DNA of 64,000 nucleotides from Pontibacter anaerobius (GTDB lineage Bacteria > Bacteroidota > Bacteroidia > Cytophagales > Hymenobacteraceae): positions 62,001 to 126,000 of the forward strand of contig NZ_JAPFQO010000007.1 of the NCBI RefSeq assembly GCF_026241195.1, given 5' to 3'. Shown piece after piece: positions 56,890 through 64,000 of this stretch (the stretch's first letter is position 1; every line of letters begins with the position of its first letter). The notes beneath the pieces were generated by a model. That model did not search any database and was not told where the DNA came from. It saw only the letters and a program-made list of their open reading frames with translations. The translations under genes were made by a program, and so were the position numbers.

Positions 56890-58995
56890 TTAGAAGAAGC
56901 GAACGCGGTTATCTACGATCTCAGATTTTTCTTTGATGGCCTCGAAAGCCTGCGTTTCGGCACGGCCTGCGCGTGTAGTCAGAATCTGCTGTTTCACGTT
57001 AGAGAAATCATCGATCTCCGGTGCTGCGTTAAGGTTTGTCAACTCTACGATCATCACACCGGCCTGACCCTCAAACGGAGCAGTACGGGCGCCCGGCTTT
57101 AGGCCGAAAGCCTTACCTACTGCCTTTGGCTCCACACCCACACCCGGGATAGACCCTGAAGCAAATGTCACGTTATCAGCAGTTCTCACCATGGCATCCG
57201 AACCATAGGCTGAGGCAATCTGGTCCAGGGAGCCTTTCTGGCCCTCTAGCTTCGCCATAATCTGCTTCGCCTTCTGCTCGTCGCGCACGGCTGCAGTCAG
57301 TTCATCGCGCACATCCTCGATAGAGGCATATCCTTTTTCGCGCTTGCCGGTAAGCGTAGCCACCACAAACTGGTCGTTTATCTCGAATACTGGGGATACA
57401 TCACCCACCTCTGTGTCTTTTGCATACGTCCAGCGAACCAGTTCGCGGGCGCTTGCCAGGTTGTTTACCAGCACCTGGTTTTTACCGATGTTGGCTGCCT
57501 CCTCTTTCACCAGCGACTTGTTAGCCTCCAGGTTACTGCGGAACTCCTCTGTGCTGCCGCTTGTGCCGGCCAGTTCGTCGGCCACGGCGTAAGCTGCATC
57601 GCGGGTTGTTTCGCTTGGCTCAATAGTACGCTCTACGGCGGCTATCTTGTATGTCTCCTTTGTTTTAGGCTCCGTCACCTTCACGATGTGGTAACCATAT
57701 TCTGTCTCTACCAGATTTGGCAGCAGGCCTTTGCCGTTAAAGCCGAAAATAGCTTTATCGAACTCCGGCACCATCTGGCCTTCCGGGAACCAGCCTAGGT
57801 CGCCACCACGGGATGCAGTGCCATCTGAGCCATGCTGTACGGCCATCTGAGCAAAGTCAGCACCGTTCTTTATCTGAGTCAGCACATCCTGCGCTTTGGC
57901 TTTGGCAGCGGCTTTCGCCTCTGGCGTGTCGCTTTCCGGACGGATCAGGATATGGCTTGCTCTGGCAGAGCTCTTTTCAGCGGTTTTGGCATCTGTTACC
58001 TTAAACAGTGCTACTGAATTGTTATTGGTGAAAGGGCCGTATACTTTGCCTTCCTGCAGCGGCTGTTGCTTGCGCAGCTCCTCTGGCAGGTCGCCAGGCG
58101 TTACATACGTTCCGTTGAAAGGCACATCAGAGTTTGCGTTAACAAAAGCAGAGTCGTTTGTTGCGCTTGCAAACTGCTTTGTAATCGTTGCGATTTCCTC
58201 GTTATAGTAGGTGCTGTCTTCCTTAGAGGCTGTCACCGGAATGGTCACAAACTCGACGGTACGGCCATCTTCTACTTTATAAAGTTCTTTGTTGCGCTCG
58301 TAGTAATCCTTCAGCTGCGCATCCGTTACCTTCACAGCAGAGTCTGAAACAGTGCCATAAGGTACAAAAAGCACTTTCATGCTTGCAGCAGCATTCTGCG
58401 CCTTATAAAAGTTCTTCGCCTCGGCAGTAGTAACGTAAACTGTTTTGCTGATCAGGTTAGCAAACTTGCTCTGTAGGCGGTCTTCCGCGATGCTCTGCTC
58501 AAAGCTAACCCACATCGGGCGTGTGCCGGTCTGGTCCAGGTTCTGCAGGTACTGCACCACTTGGTTACGGTCAAACTCACCAGTCTGCGGATTGGAAAAG
58601 GCCTGCATTACGGCCGGGTGTATATTGTTGCCCTGCACCATGTCGGCCAGCTCTTCGTCTGTTACCTCCAGGCCCAGGCGGTCATACTCCTTTTCCAGGG
58701 CAATCTTAAAGATTAGCTGGTTCCAGGCCTGCTCGCGCAGCATCGCTAGTTCGCCTTCAGAGGCAGCACGGCCAACGCGGTTCTCATAATCAGCCTTTAC
58801 CTGCTGCAGTACATTGTCAAACTCCTGGTAGTCAATCTCCTCGCCGGCTATTTCGCCTACTGTGTTTGCATTGTTGCCCAGCAGCCTTGAGTTTGGCCCC
58901 AGCAGGTCGCCGCCTACCACAAATACACCAAGCCCGATGGCAATGGCGCCTACAGCCCAACCAGACTTCTCTCTAATCTTGTTAATTAATGCCAT
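56890..58995 (-). CDS. PpiD-like peptidylprolyl isomerase
   Basis: A 701-aa periplasmic folding factor. N-terminal membrane anchor (about 13-33, 'GWAVGAIAIGLGVFVVGGDLL'), a SurA_N-like helical region, a first parvulin domain (about 340-440, 'ASHILIR...', 'FAQMAVQHGSDGTASRGGDLGWFPEGQMVPEFDKAIF') and a weaker second region near the C terminus. This is the PpiD/SurA layout used for outer-membrane protein maturation. It has its own Bacteroidota promoter and is followed by a terminator. No catalytic defects are visible. Confidence 0.9.
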   Translation of the reverse strand: MALINKIREKSGWAVGAIAIGLGVFVVGGDLLGPNSRLLGNNANTVGEIAGEEIDYQEFDNVLQQVKADYENRVGRAASEGELAMLREQAWNQLIFKIALEKEYDRLGLEVTDEELADMVQGNNIHPAVMQAFSNPQTGEFDRNQVVQYLQNLDQTGTRPMWVSFEQSIAEDRLQSKFANLISKTVYVTTAEAKNFYKAQNAAASMKVLFVPYGTVSDSAVKVTDAQLKDYYERNKELYKVEDGRTVEFVTIPVTASKEDSTYYNEEIATITKQFASATNDSAFVNANSDVPFNGTYVTPGDLPEELRKQQPLQEGKVYGPFTNNNSVALFKVTDAKTAEKSSARASHILIRPESDTPEAKAAAKAKAQDVLTQIKNGADFAQMAVQHGSDGTASRGGDLGWFPEGQMVPEFDKAIFGFNGKGLLPNLVETEYGYHIVKVTEPKTKETYKIAAVERTIEPSETTRDAAYAVADELAGTSGSTEEFRSNLEANKSLVKEEAANIGKNQVLVNNLASARELVRWTYAKDTEVGDVSPVFEINDQFVVATLTGKREKGYASIEDVRDELTAAVRDEQKAKQIMAKLEGQKGSLDQIASAYGSDAMVRTADNVTFASGSIPGVGVEPKAVGKAFGLKPGARTAPFEGQAGVMIVELTNLNAAPEIDDFSNVKQQILTTRAGRAETQAFEAIKEKSEIVDNRVRFF

Positions 58996-59023
58996 TCTTT
59001 ATGTAACTTATAAAAGGATTGTG

Positions 59024-59054
59024 CAAAATAAGGTTAATAAGGCTAAAATTCAAA
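59024..59054 (-). promoter_or_regulatory. Bacteroidota promoter of the PPIase gene
   Basis: On the minus strand: TTTG (59054-59051), 19 bp, TTATTTTG (59031-59024), one mismatch to TAnnTTTG, about 30 bp before the ATG. Confidence 0.6.
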
Positions 59055-59070
59055 ATTTTTATCTTTCTGT

Positions 59071-60372
59071 TTAGCCTTTTGCATCTGCCTGAAACTCTGT
59101 GTTTTTTAGCAGCTTCACGGCATCGATGCGGTTCTCGTCCATCGTCAGCACCGTGATGGTGAAGGGTGGAACCTCTACTTTGTCGCCCGGCATGGGTATC
59201 TCCCCGAACACGGAGAAGAAAAGCCCGCCCAGTGTTTCGTAGTCGCCCTCGGGCAGGTCCAGTTCATACTTCTCATTCAGGTAATCTATCTCGTGGCGCG
59301 CGCTCAGGATGTACATGCCCTTGTCTGGTATCACCTGCTCCAGCAGCCCATCATTCACGTCGTACTCATCCTGTATCTCCCCGAGTATCTCCTCTATCAC
59401 GTCCTCCACGGTCACGATGCCGGAGGTGCCGCCAAACTCATCCACCACCACAGCCACACTGCGGTGCTCCGACACAAACTTCACAAACAGCTCGCTGGCC
59501 AACATACTCTCAGGCACCATACTTACCGGCGCCAGTACCTCTTTTATACTTTGCGGCTGCCGGAACATGTCCAGTTGGTGGCAATAGCCTATAATATTGT
59601 CGATGCCGTCCTCGTACACCAGTATCTTCGAGTGGCCGGTACTGGTAAAAGCCTCGCGCAGCGTCTCCAGCGACTCCCTTACCTCCACGGCCTCTATCTC
59701 GGTGCGTGGCACCATGCACTCGCGCACCTTCACGGTTTTAAACTCCAGGGCATTATGGAATATCTCCGGGTCTACCTCCGGGGCGTGTTCCTGCTCAGGG
59801 TGGTACAGGCGGTTTTTAATAAAAGCGTTGAGATCAGTGGAGCCAAACATGGGCTTCTCCTCCGAAAACTCGATCTTAAACACTTTCTCGGCTACCCATT
59901 TGCTCAGCCCCATGATCAGGACCACCACCGGCCACAGCAGGTAATACATAAGCAGTATTGGCACCGCCAGCACCTGCAGCATTTTATTCGGGTTGATGGC
60001 CGCTAGGCTGCGCGGCAAGAACTCTGCGGTAAGCAGCACCACCACCGAGGCAATAAAGATCTGAAGTATAAGTATGAGCAGGGTGCTCTGCAGCGGATCG
60101 GGCAAGTAGGCGGAGAGCAGTGGGTACAGCACGCCGGCAATGCCAAAACCATACAGCACCAGCGCCAGGGTGTTGCCGATCAGGGTAGTGCCCATCAGGC
60201 GGGCCGGGTGCTGCAGCAGGTGCCACAGAATGCGGCCCGAGAGCACGCCGTTCTTATCGCTCAGCTCTATCTGAATCTTATTGGCAGCCATAAAGGCCAT
60301 CTCGATACCCGAGAAAAAGGCCGAGAACAAAAGGGCTGCGCATAATAGTATGATCTGACTGGGGTCTATCAT
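59071..60372 (-). CDS. CBS-domain hemolysin/CorC-family membrane protein
   Basis: A 433-aa protein: DUF21/CNNM membrane domain (about 1-180, four helices, beginning 'LLCAALLFSAFFSGIEMAFMAANK'), two CBS domains (about 210-340, 'MVPRTEIEAVEV', 'VVVDEFGGTSGIVTVEDVIEEILGEIQDEYD'), and a CorC_HlyC domain at the C terminus ('ARHEIDYLNEKYELDLPEGDYETLGGL'). Usually linked to Mg or Co export and called a hemolysin only for history; GldE of gliding flavobacteria is a related form. It follows a 57-aa membrane protein and lptC. Confidence 0.9.
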   Translation of the reverse strand: MIDPSQIILLCAALLFSAFFSGIEMAFMAANKIQIELSDKNGVLSGRILWHLLQHPARLMGTTLIGNTLALVLYGFGIAGVLYPLLSAYLPDPLQSTLLILILQIFIASVVVLLTAEFLPRSLAAINPNKMLQVLAVPILLMYYLLWPVVVLIMGLSKWVAEKVFKIEFSEEKPMFGSTDLNAFIKNRLYHPEQEHAPEVDPEIFHNALEFKTVKVRECMVPRTEIEAVEVRESLETLREAFTSTGHSKILVYEDGIDNIIGYCHQLDMFRQPQSIKEVLAPVSMVPESMLASELFVKFVSEHRSVAVVVDEFGGTSGIVTVEDVIEEILGEIQDEYDVNDGLLEQVIPDKGMYILSARHEIDYLNEKYELDLPEGDYETLGGLFFSVFGEIPMPGDKVEVPPFTITVLTMDENRIDAVKLLKNTEFQADAKG

Positions 60373-60393
60373 GGTTTATCAGACACAAACAAA

Positions 60394-60567
60394 TCAGGCC
60401 TTGTCTTTCTTTTTAGCATAGTTGTACAGGATGTAAAACACAAAACCGATCATAAAGATCCAGTAATTGCCTGCTATGTCTTCTTCCACTATGCTGCGGT
60501 GCACACCTATCACCATGGCCACAAAGGCCAGCGACAACAGGATTATGTAAGTGAGCCGTCGGTTCAT
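60394..60567 (-). CDS. Small membrane protein overlapping lptC (57 aa)
   Basis: Read directly from the sequence: ATG at 60567, stop TGA at 60396-60394, MNRRLTYIILLSLAFVAMV..., two membrane helices (about 6-22 and 34-50) and a lysine-rich end (YAKKKDKA). The start overlaps the lptC stop by 4 nt (ATGA), strong support for co-translation. Lies 21 bp before the CBS gene. Not recognised as a named family. A small protein in this place fits a role at the membrane beside LPS export, which is inference. Confidence 0.78.
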   Translation of the reverse strand: MNRRLTYIILLSLAFVAMVIGVHRSIVEEDIAGNYWIFMIGFVFYILYNYAKKKDKA

Positions 60568-61103
60568 TCCTCGCTAAAATTAAACTTGCCCGTAACCTTC
60601 TTGATAGAGTAGCGCGACAGGTCCTGGTTAGCCGTGAGGCCTTTGCCCGTCAGGATTTCCTCGGGAGTAGTGATCTTCACAAACTTTTCGGTGTAGATCT
60701 TAGCCTTTTTACGGTCCCAGTACAGTTCCTCCGTCTCCAGCTTCTCTTTCTTCTTCAGGTTGTTTACCACCACGTTGCCCCTGGCGTAGTACAGGTTCTT
60801 TCTAGGGTCCTGCTTACCATGGTTGCCACGCAGCGTAGATTCCAGGTTTCCCTGCTCATCATAAAACTCCACATAAAAACCCTTCGGAAACACACCATCG
60901 CCCTCCTCAAACTCCTGCTGCACCGGGGCCTGCAGCTTTATCAGCAGCTTGGCAGAGTCGCTGTAAAGCGTGGTTACATCGTGGTTCTCTATGGTTGGGC
61001 CGGTATAGCGCTCCTCCTCGTCGGGGTTCTTGATGTCTCGTTTGCAGCCAAAGCCGGCAATAGCGAACACTATCAGCAGCAGGGCTATAAATGCGTCTCG
61101 CAT
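60564..61103 (-). CDS. lptC: LPS export protein LptC (lipoprotein form)
   Basis: A 179-aa LptC-family protein from MRDAFIALLLIVF (61103); the frame runs 12 codons further up. Instead of a plain membrane helix the N terminus is a lipoprotein signal with lipobox AGFGC (Cys20). The body shows beta-jellyroll features of LptC/OstA: 'LIKLQAPVQQEFEEGDGVFPKGFYVEFYDEQGNLESTLRGNHGKQ', 'YARGNVVVNN', 'ELYWDRKKAKIYTEKFVKITTPEEILTGKGLTANQDL'. It passes LPS from LptBFG toward LptA. lptB lies at 50.7 kb. Confidence 0.87.
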   Translation of the reverse strand: MRDAFIALLLIVFAIAGFGCKRDIKNPDEEERYTGPTIENHDVTTLYSDSAKLLIKLQAPVQQEFEEGDGVFPKGFYVEFYDEQGNLESTLRGNHGKQDPRKNLYYARGNVVVNNLKKKEKLETEELYWDRKKAKIYTEKFVKITTPEEILTGKGLTANQDLSRYSIKKVTGKFNFSEE

Positions 61104-61176
61104 CGGTATTTTACACTTCGGTTTCTGTGAAGTTAGCAATTTTTGTGCGATTTGTGATGGGGTAGGTATCTACCAT

Positions 61177-61204
61177 AAAAAAGGCCGCTCCAAGAACGGC
61201 CTTT
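61177..61204 (-). terminator. Terminator between the OMP gene and lptC
   Basis: AAAGGCCG (61180-61187) and CGGCCTTT (61197-61204), 8 bp; A-run 61177-61182 supplies U's on the minus strand. Partial read-through into lptC is still possible. Confidence 0.7.
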
Positions 61205-61226
61205 ATACTTTAGCTATACTTGTTTT

Positions 61227-62540
61227 CTACTCTATGCGGCGCTTCAGGAACCAACGGCTGTTTACCGTAAAGCCTAGCCCGAACTGGAAATAATCTTCCT
61301 TGATAAGGCCGCTATCCGTAGTGCCGCGCTGGCCATAGCCCAACGATACGTTTAACAAATAAAGATCATACATAGTGCCACGGCCCAGCGGGAAAGTGAA
61401 TCCTGTTGTCACGCCAAGGTCTTTTATGTCTTCTCCGTTCAACTGGAACTGTGTATCGTTGTAATATAGGCCCCCACGGTAGGTAATGCGCTTAAAGTAG
61501 CTGTCGATGGCGTTGGCATTTGGCGTGTACTCGCCGCCCAGGGCAATTTTGTAGCTGTCTTTCAGGTTATCGTTGTCGCCATCAAAACCTTTATACTTTG
61601 ACCACTCGTGGGTGATGAAGTCAGCTGAAATAGTCAGGTTACTGCCGTTATCCAAGCTCACACCGGCACGCCAGTTGGCTGGCAGGTGAATTGAGCTGCT
61701 AACGGTGTCCTGGTTTATGATAAGCGCACTGCCGTCCAGGCCGGGCAGAGGGCTGCCGTCCGGGCTTCTGCGCTCATACGAGATATCGCGCTCGGCATCC
61801 AGGTCGGTGGCAAAGCTGTACACACCGCCTACGCTCATGTGCAGCTTGTCGTTCAGTTTTTGCCTGTAGTTAATGCCACCGCGGTAAACGAAGTCTCTGT
61901 AAGTGGTGCGGTCTACCTGCGTTACGCTTACCAATGCGGCGCTCGCCTGCTCAGGGTCCTGCACCGTGCTTGAGGTTTCGGTGATGGTGTTGCCGAATAT
62001 ATAAGATGCGCTACCACCTATGGTAAGGCCTCCGAACAGCCTGATGCCATGTGCAAAGTATACTTCCGAAAGGCCGCCTTCGCCTGTATAACGGCGCATG
62101 ATCTCGGCCTGCGGATTGCCTTCTACCTCAGAGGATGCGTTGATCTCGTAGTTTACGGTAGAGAAAGGGCGCAGCCCCACGGCAGTGCTCCAGCGCCTGG
62201 AAATTGGCACCACCAGCGACAGGTTGTACAAATTGGCGTTTCCGTCGAACTGCGATGCCTGCTGGCTTTTTATGTTTTTAACCTGCCCGGCACCACTAAA
62301 GTCGAAGTTGGTGATGCTGTTATAGTATAGCAACGCGGGGTTGGCGATGTTGGGCTGGAAGCTATTGCCGGCACTGATGCCTGCGCCTGCCATACCGGCC
62401 CCACGTATGCTGCCATAGTTCTCGTTGATCTCGCCCGCACCATAGCGTGAGTAGGGCGTATTGCCAATAAGCTGCGCCTGTGAGGCATGTGCCACACATA
62501 GAGCCGCAAAGCCTATCAGTACTCGGAGTGTCTTATACAT
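61227..62540 (-). CDS. Outer-membrane beta-barrel protein, FadL-like size
   Basis: A 437-aa exported protein: signal peptide about 1-22 (ASQA), then 'TPYSRYGAGEINENYGSIRGAGMAGAG' and repeated transmembrane beta strands ('GNANLYNLSLVVPISRRWSTAVGLRPF', 'GRGTMYDLYLLNVSLGYGQRG') ending with a C-terminal Phe/Arg-rich strand ('YFQFGLGFTVNSRWFLKRR'). The start and the hydrophobic barrel pattern resemble OMPP1/FadL-type Bacteroidota porins. Lipid or hydrophobic uptake is possible. Its start overlaps the coaX stop by 8 bp. Confidence 0.8.
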   Translation of the reverse strand: MYKTLRVLIGFAALCVAHASQAQLIGNTPYSRYGAGEINENYGSIRGAGMAGAGISAGNSFQPNIANPALLYYNSITNFDFSGAGQVKNIKSQQASQFDGNANLYNLSLVVPISRRWSTAVGLRPFSTVNYEINASSEVEGNPQAEIMRRYTGEGGLSEVYFAHGIRLFGGLTIGGSASYIFGNTITETSSTVQDPEQASAALVSVTQVDRTTYRDFVYRGGINYRQKLNDKLHMSVGGVYSFATDLDAERDISYERRSPDGSPLPGLDGSALIINQDTVSSSIHLPANWRAGVSLDNGSNLTISADFITHEWSKYKGFDGDNDNLKDSYKIALGGEYTPNANAIDSYFKRITYRGGLYYNDTQFQLNGEDIKDLGVTTGFTFPLGRGTMYDLYLLNVSLGYGQRGTTDSGLIKEDYFQFGLGFTVNSRWFLKRRIE

Positions 62541-63252
62541 TATGTGTCAAAATTCTGTGAAGCCCGATCAAGACCAATTCAGGAATTGCAAAGATGCGCC
62601 CTTTTAATTTACTTTCAAAAAATCCTGCATCGCCCCCGCAAAGTATAACCACTAAATCTGCAGCTTTTTCTGAATAAGATTGGATAAGGCCATTGAGTTC
62701 GGCCACGCTACCGGCCAATACGCCGCTCAAAATAGACTCCTGCGTGCTTTGCCCCGTCAACGGAAAATTTTCATCAATTTGCTGTACTAACGGCAGACGC
62801 TTGGTAAAAGTATGCAAGGCCTTGAATTTCATCTGCAAGCCTGGCGCTATGCCGCCCCCGTGGTACTGCCCTTGCGCATCCACAAAATCATGGGTAATGC
62901 AGGTGCCGGCGTCAAACACCAGGCAGTTGCGCCCCGGAAAGAGGAAATTTGCCCCCACGGCCGCGGCTATCCTGTCGGCCCCTAGGGTCTGGGGCGTTTT
63001 GTAGAGGTTTATAACAGGCAAGGCTGCCTGCGGGGTTAGCTCCAATAGCTTACCCGTCACAGACAGCCTCTCCTTTATACTTTGTGCACTTACGCCTACC
63101 GAAGCAACTATGGCATGGTCAAAAGTATGGTTTAGCAGCGTCGGCGGCAGAGTTTCCTGCCCTTCAAAATACCCTTGCTCCACCAAGGCACCTTCTTCGA
63201 AGATGCCATACTTTGTGCCGGTGTTTCCAATGTCGATAGCGACGTTGCGCAT
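62533..63252 (-). CDS. coaX: Type III pantothenate kinase
   Basis: Phosphorylates pantothenate, the first committed CoA step. 239 aa, normal for CoaX. Seen: 'VAIDIGNTGTKYGIFEEG' (phosphate loop), 'TLGADRIAAAVGANFLFPGRNCLVFDAGTCITHDFVD' with the catalytic Asp, 'GGGIAPGLQMKFKALHTFTKRLP'. This class is not inhibited by CoA and uses monovalent cations in characterised members. In an operon after the partial pseudouridine synthase (2-bp gap) and overlapping the OMP gene by 8 bp. Confidence 0.95.
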   Translation of the reverse strand: MRNVAIDIGNTGTKYGIFEEGALVEQGYFEGQETLPPTLLNHTFDHAIVASVGVSAQSIKERLSVTGKLLELTPQAALPVINLYKTPQTLGADRIAAAVGANFLFPGRNCLVFDAGTCITHDFVDAQGQYHGGGIAPGLQMKFKALHTFTKRLPLVQQIDENFPLTGQSTQESILSGVLAGSVAELNGLIQSYSEKAADLVVILCGGDAGFFESKLKGRIFAIPELVLIGLHRILTHNV

Positions 63253-63254
63253 TT

Positions 63255-64000
63255 TTACATGAAGTATTTTAGCTGGATCACTTCTTTTTCAGTCAGGTAG
63301 CGCCACTCTCCGCGCGGCACGTCCTTCTTTGTAAGACCAGCATACTGCACACGGTCCAGGGATACCACATCGTAACCGAGGTGCTCAAAAATACGGCGCA
63401 CAATACGGTTGCGGCCAATATGGATTTCCAGCCCCAGGAACTTGTTGGACTCACCCAATATCGCTACATCGTCCACATCTGCCTTGCCGTCCTCCAGCTC
63501 TACGCCTTCGGCTACTTTTAAGTAGTCGGCTTTAGTGATTGGCTTGTCCAGCTCTACCTGGTAAATCTTCTTGATATTGTTGGATGGGTGGGTCAGCTTC
63601 TGCGCCACCTCGCCGTCGTTAGTGAACAGCAGCAGGCCAGTCGTGTTGCGGTCCAGGCGGCCAACCGGGAAAATGCGCTCCTTAGAGGCATTGGCCACCA
63701 GGCTCATCACCGTTTTGCGGCCCTCCGGGTCATCTGTCGTGGTCAGGAAATCCTTCGGCTTGTTCAGCAGCACGTACACCATCTTCTCGCGGCTCAAGAG
63801 TTTCTTGCCATAGTATACATTATCGGTAGGCTGTACTTTGTAGCCCATCTCTGTTACTACTTCGCCGTTCACCTTAATCTCCCCTGACTCGATCAGCACA
63901 TCAGCCTCGCGGCGTGAGCACACACCGGCATTCGCGATGTAGCGGTTCAGGCGGATCGTACCGTCGTTTTCCTCTTCTTCGCGGTTGCTTTTCTTGATGC
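63255..64000 (-). CDS. RsuA/RluB-family pseudouridine synthase (5' part outside window)
   Basis: 248 codons visible; the start lies beyond position 64000. The frame runs on above the internal start at 63923 ('RLNRYIANAGVCSRREADVLI'), so the gene continues upstream with an S4 RNA-binding domain. The catalytic motif 'PVGRLDRNTTGLLLFTNDG' and 'LDKPITKADYLKVAEGVELEDGKADVDD' identify a 23S or 16S rRNA pseudouridine synthase of the RsuA/RluB/RluE group. An acidic-basic N-terminal extension (IKKSNREEEENDGT) precedes it. First gene of the coaX operon as visible. Confidence 0.9.
   Translation of the reverse strand, partial: IKKSNREEEENDGTIRLNRYIANAGVCSRREADVLIESGEIKVNGEVVTEMGYKVQPTDNVYYGKKLLSREKMVYVLLNKPKDFLTTTDDPEGRKTVMSLVANASKERIFPVGRLDRNTTGLLLFTNDGEVAQKLTHPSNNIKKIYQVELDKPITKADYLKVAEGVELEDGKADVDDVAILGESNKFLGLEIHIGRNRIVRRIFEHLGYDVVSLDRVQYAGLTKKDVPRGEWRYLTEKEVIQLKYFM

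Noticed and set aside
59293-60006. 237-aa frame antisense to the CBS protein
   Set aside because: The CBS/CorC protein on the minus strand is clear.

Overview
The window looks like chromosomal DNA of a Bacteroidota bacterium, most likely order Cytophagales, family Hymenobacteraceae (Pontibacter or a close relative). Grounds: promoters of the Bacteroidota type (TTTG, 19-21 bp, TAnnTTTG), Bacteroidota gene neighbourhoods (nusB-ytxH-DUF1573-yajC-ybbR-coaE; panC-panD with a divergent glycogen-synthase-like gene; lptB-GH3; coaX-OMP-lptC-CBS protein-PPIase), the DUF4293 and DUF4476 families, a PorE-like OmpA lipoprotein, and moderate GC estimated by eye at a little over 50%. The placement below family level is inference. 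I see no phage, plasmid, transposase, CRISPR array or rRNA operon.

Layout. 0-6 kb: partial AsmA-like gene, tRNA-Val, then a leftward operon from nusB to coaE with an isocitrate dehydrogenase inside it. 6-13 kb: leucine dehydrogenase, then an efflux-like locus with two half-size ABC exporters of complementary degeneracy, a membrane-anchored GyrI-like protein, TetR and an HTH protein. 13-23 kb: PLP-dependent sulfur amino acid enzyme, truA, thiolase, DUF4293, DUF4476, two tandem beta-barrel genes (one with an amber stop), purM and another small OMP. 23-35 kb: OmpA lipoprotein, an electron-transfer Fe-S pair, tRNA-Phe, a J-domain/TPR protein, a holin-like/unknown/pcrB operon, an AraC regulator and acyl-CoA dehydrogenase. 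34-43.5 kb: zinc protease, rfaE2, YbhN-like protein, panD, panC, glycogen-synthase-like protein, glmS, a 3HCDH-domain protein, ridA. 44-64 kb: BrkB, gltX, AIM24-like, GH3, lptB, GH25 lysozyme, recJ, TPR protein, PpiD-like PPIase, CBS/CorC protein, lptC, OMP, coaX and a partial pseudouridine synthase.

Together these are mostly housekeeping and envelope-biogenesis genes: coenzyme A synthesis (panC, panD, coaX, coaE), LPS transport (lptB, lptC), outer-membrane proteins and folding (PPIase, OMPs, YajC), cell-wall precursors (glmS), and acyl-CoA and amino-acid metabolism.

Two things are not explained by the genes. First, the heptamer AAGTATA/TATACTT occurs about 110 times by hand count, roughly every 580 bp and about 15-20 times more than expected, in and between genes and on both strands. 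Second, six intergenic gaps of 0.6-0.75 kb hold copies of one modular non-coding repeat family, with a fixed series of four short hairpins followed by GC-rich palindromes. Some copies are nearly identical over 140-150 bp while lying 2-25 kb apart. These two are the best candidates for something undescribed.
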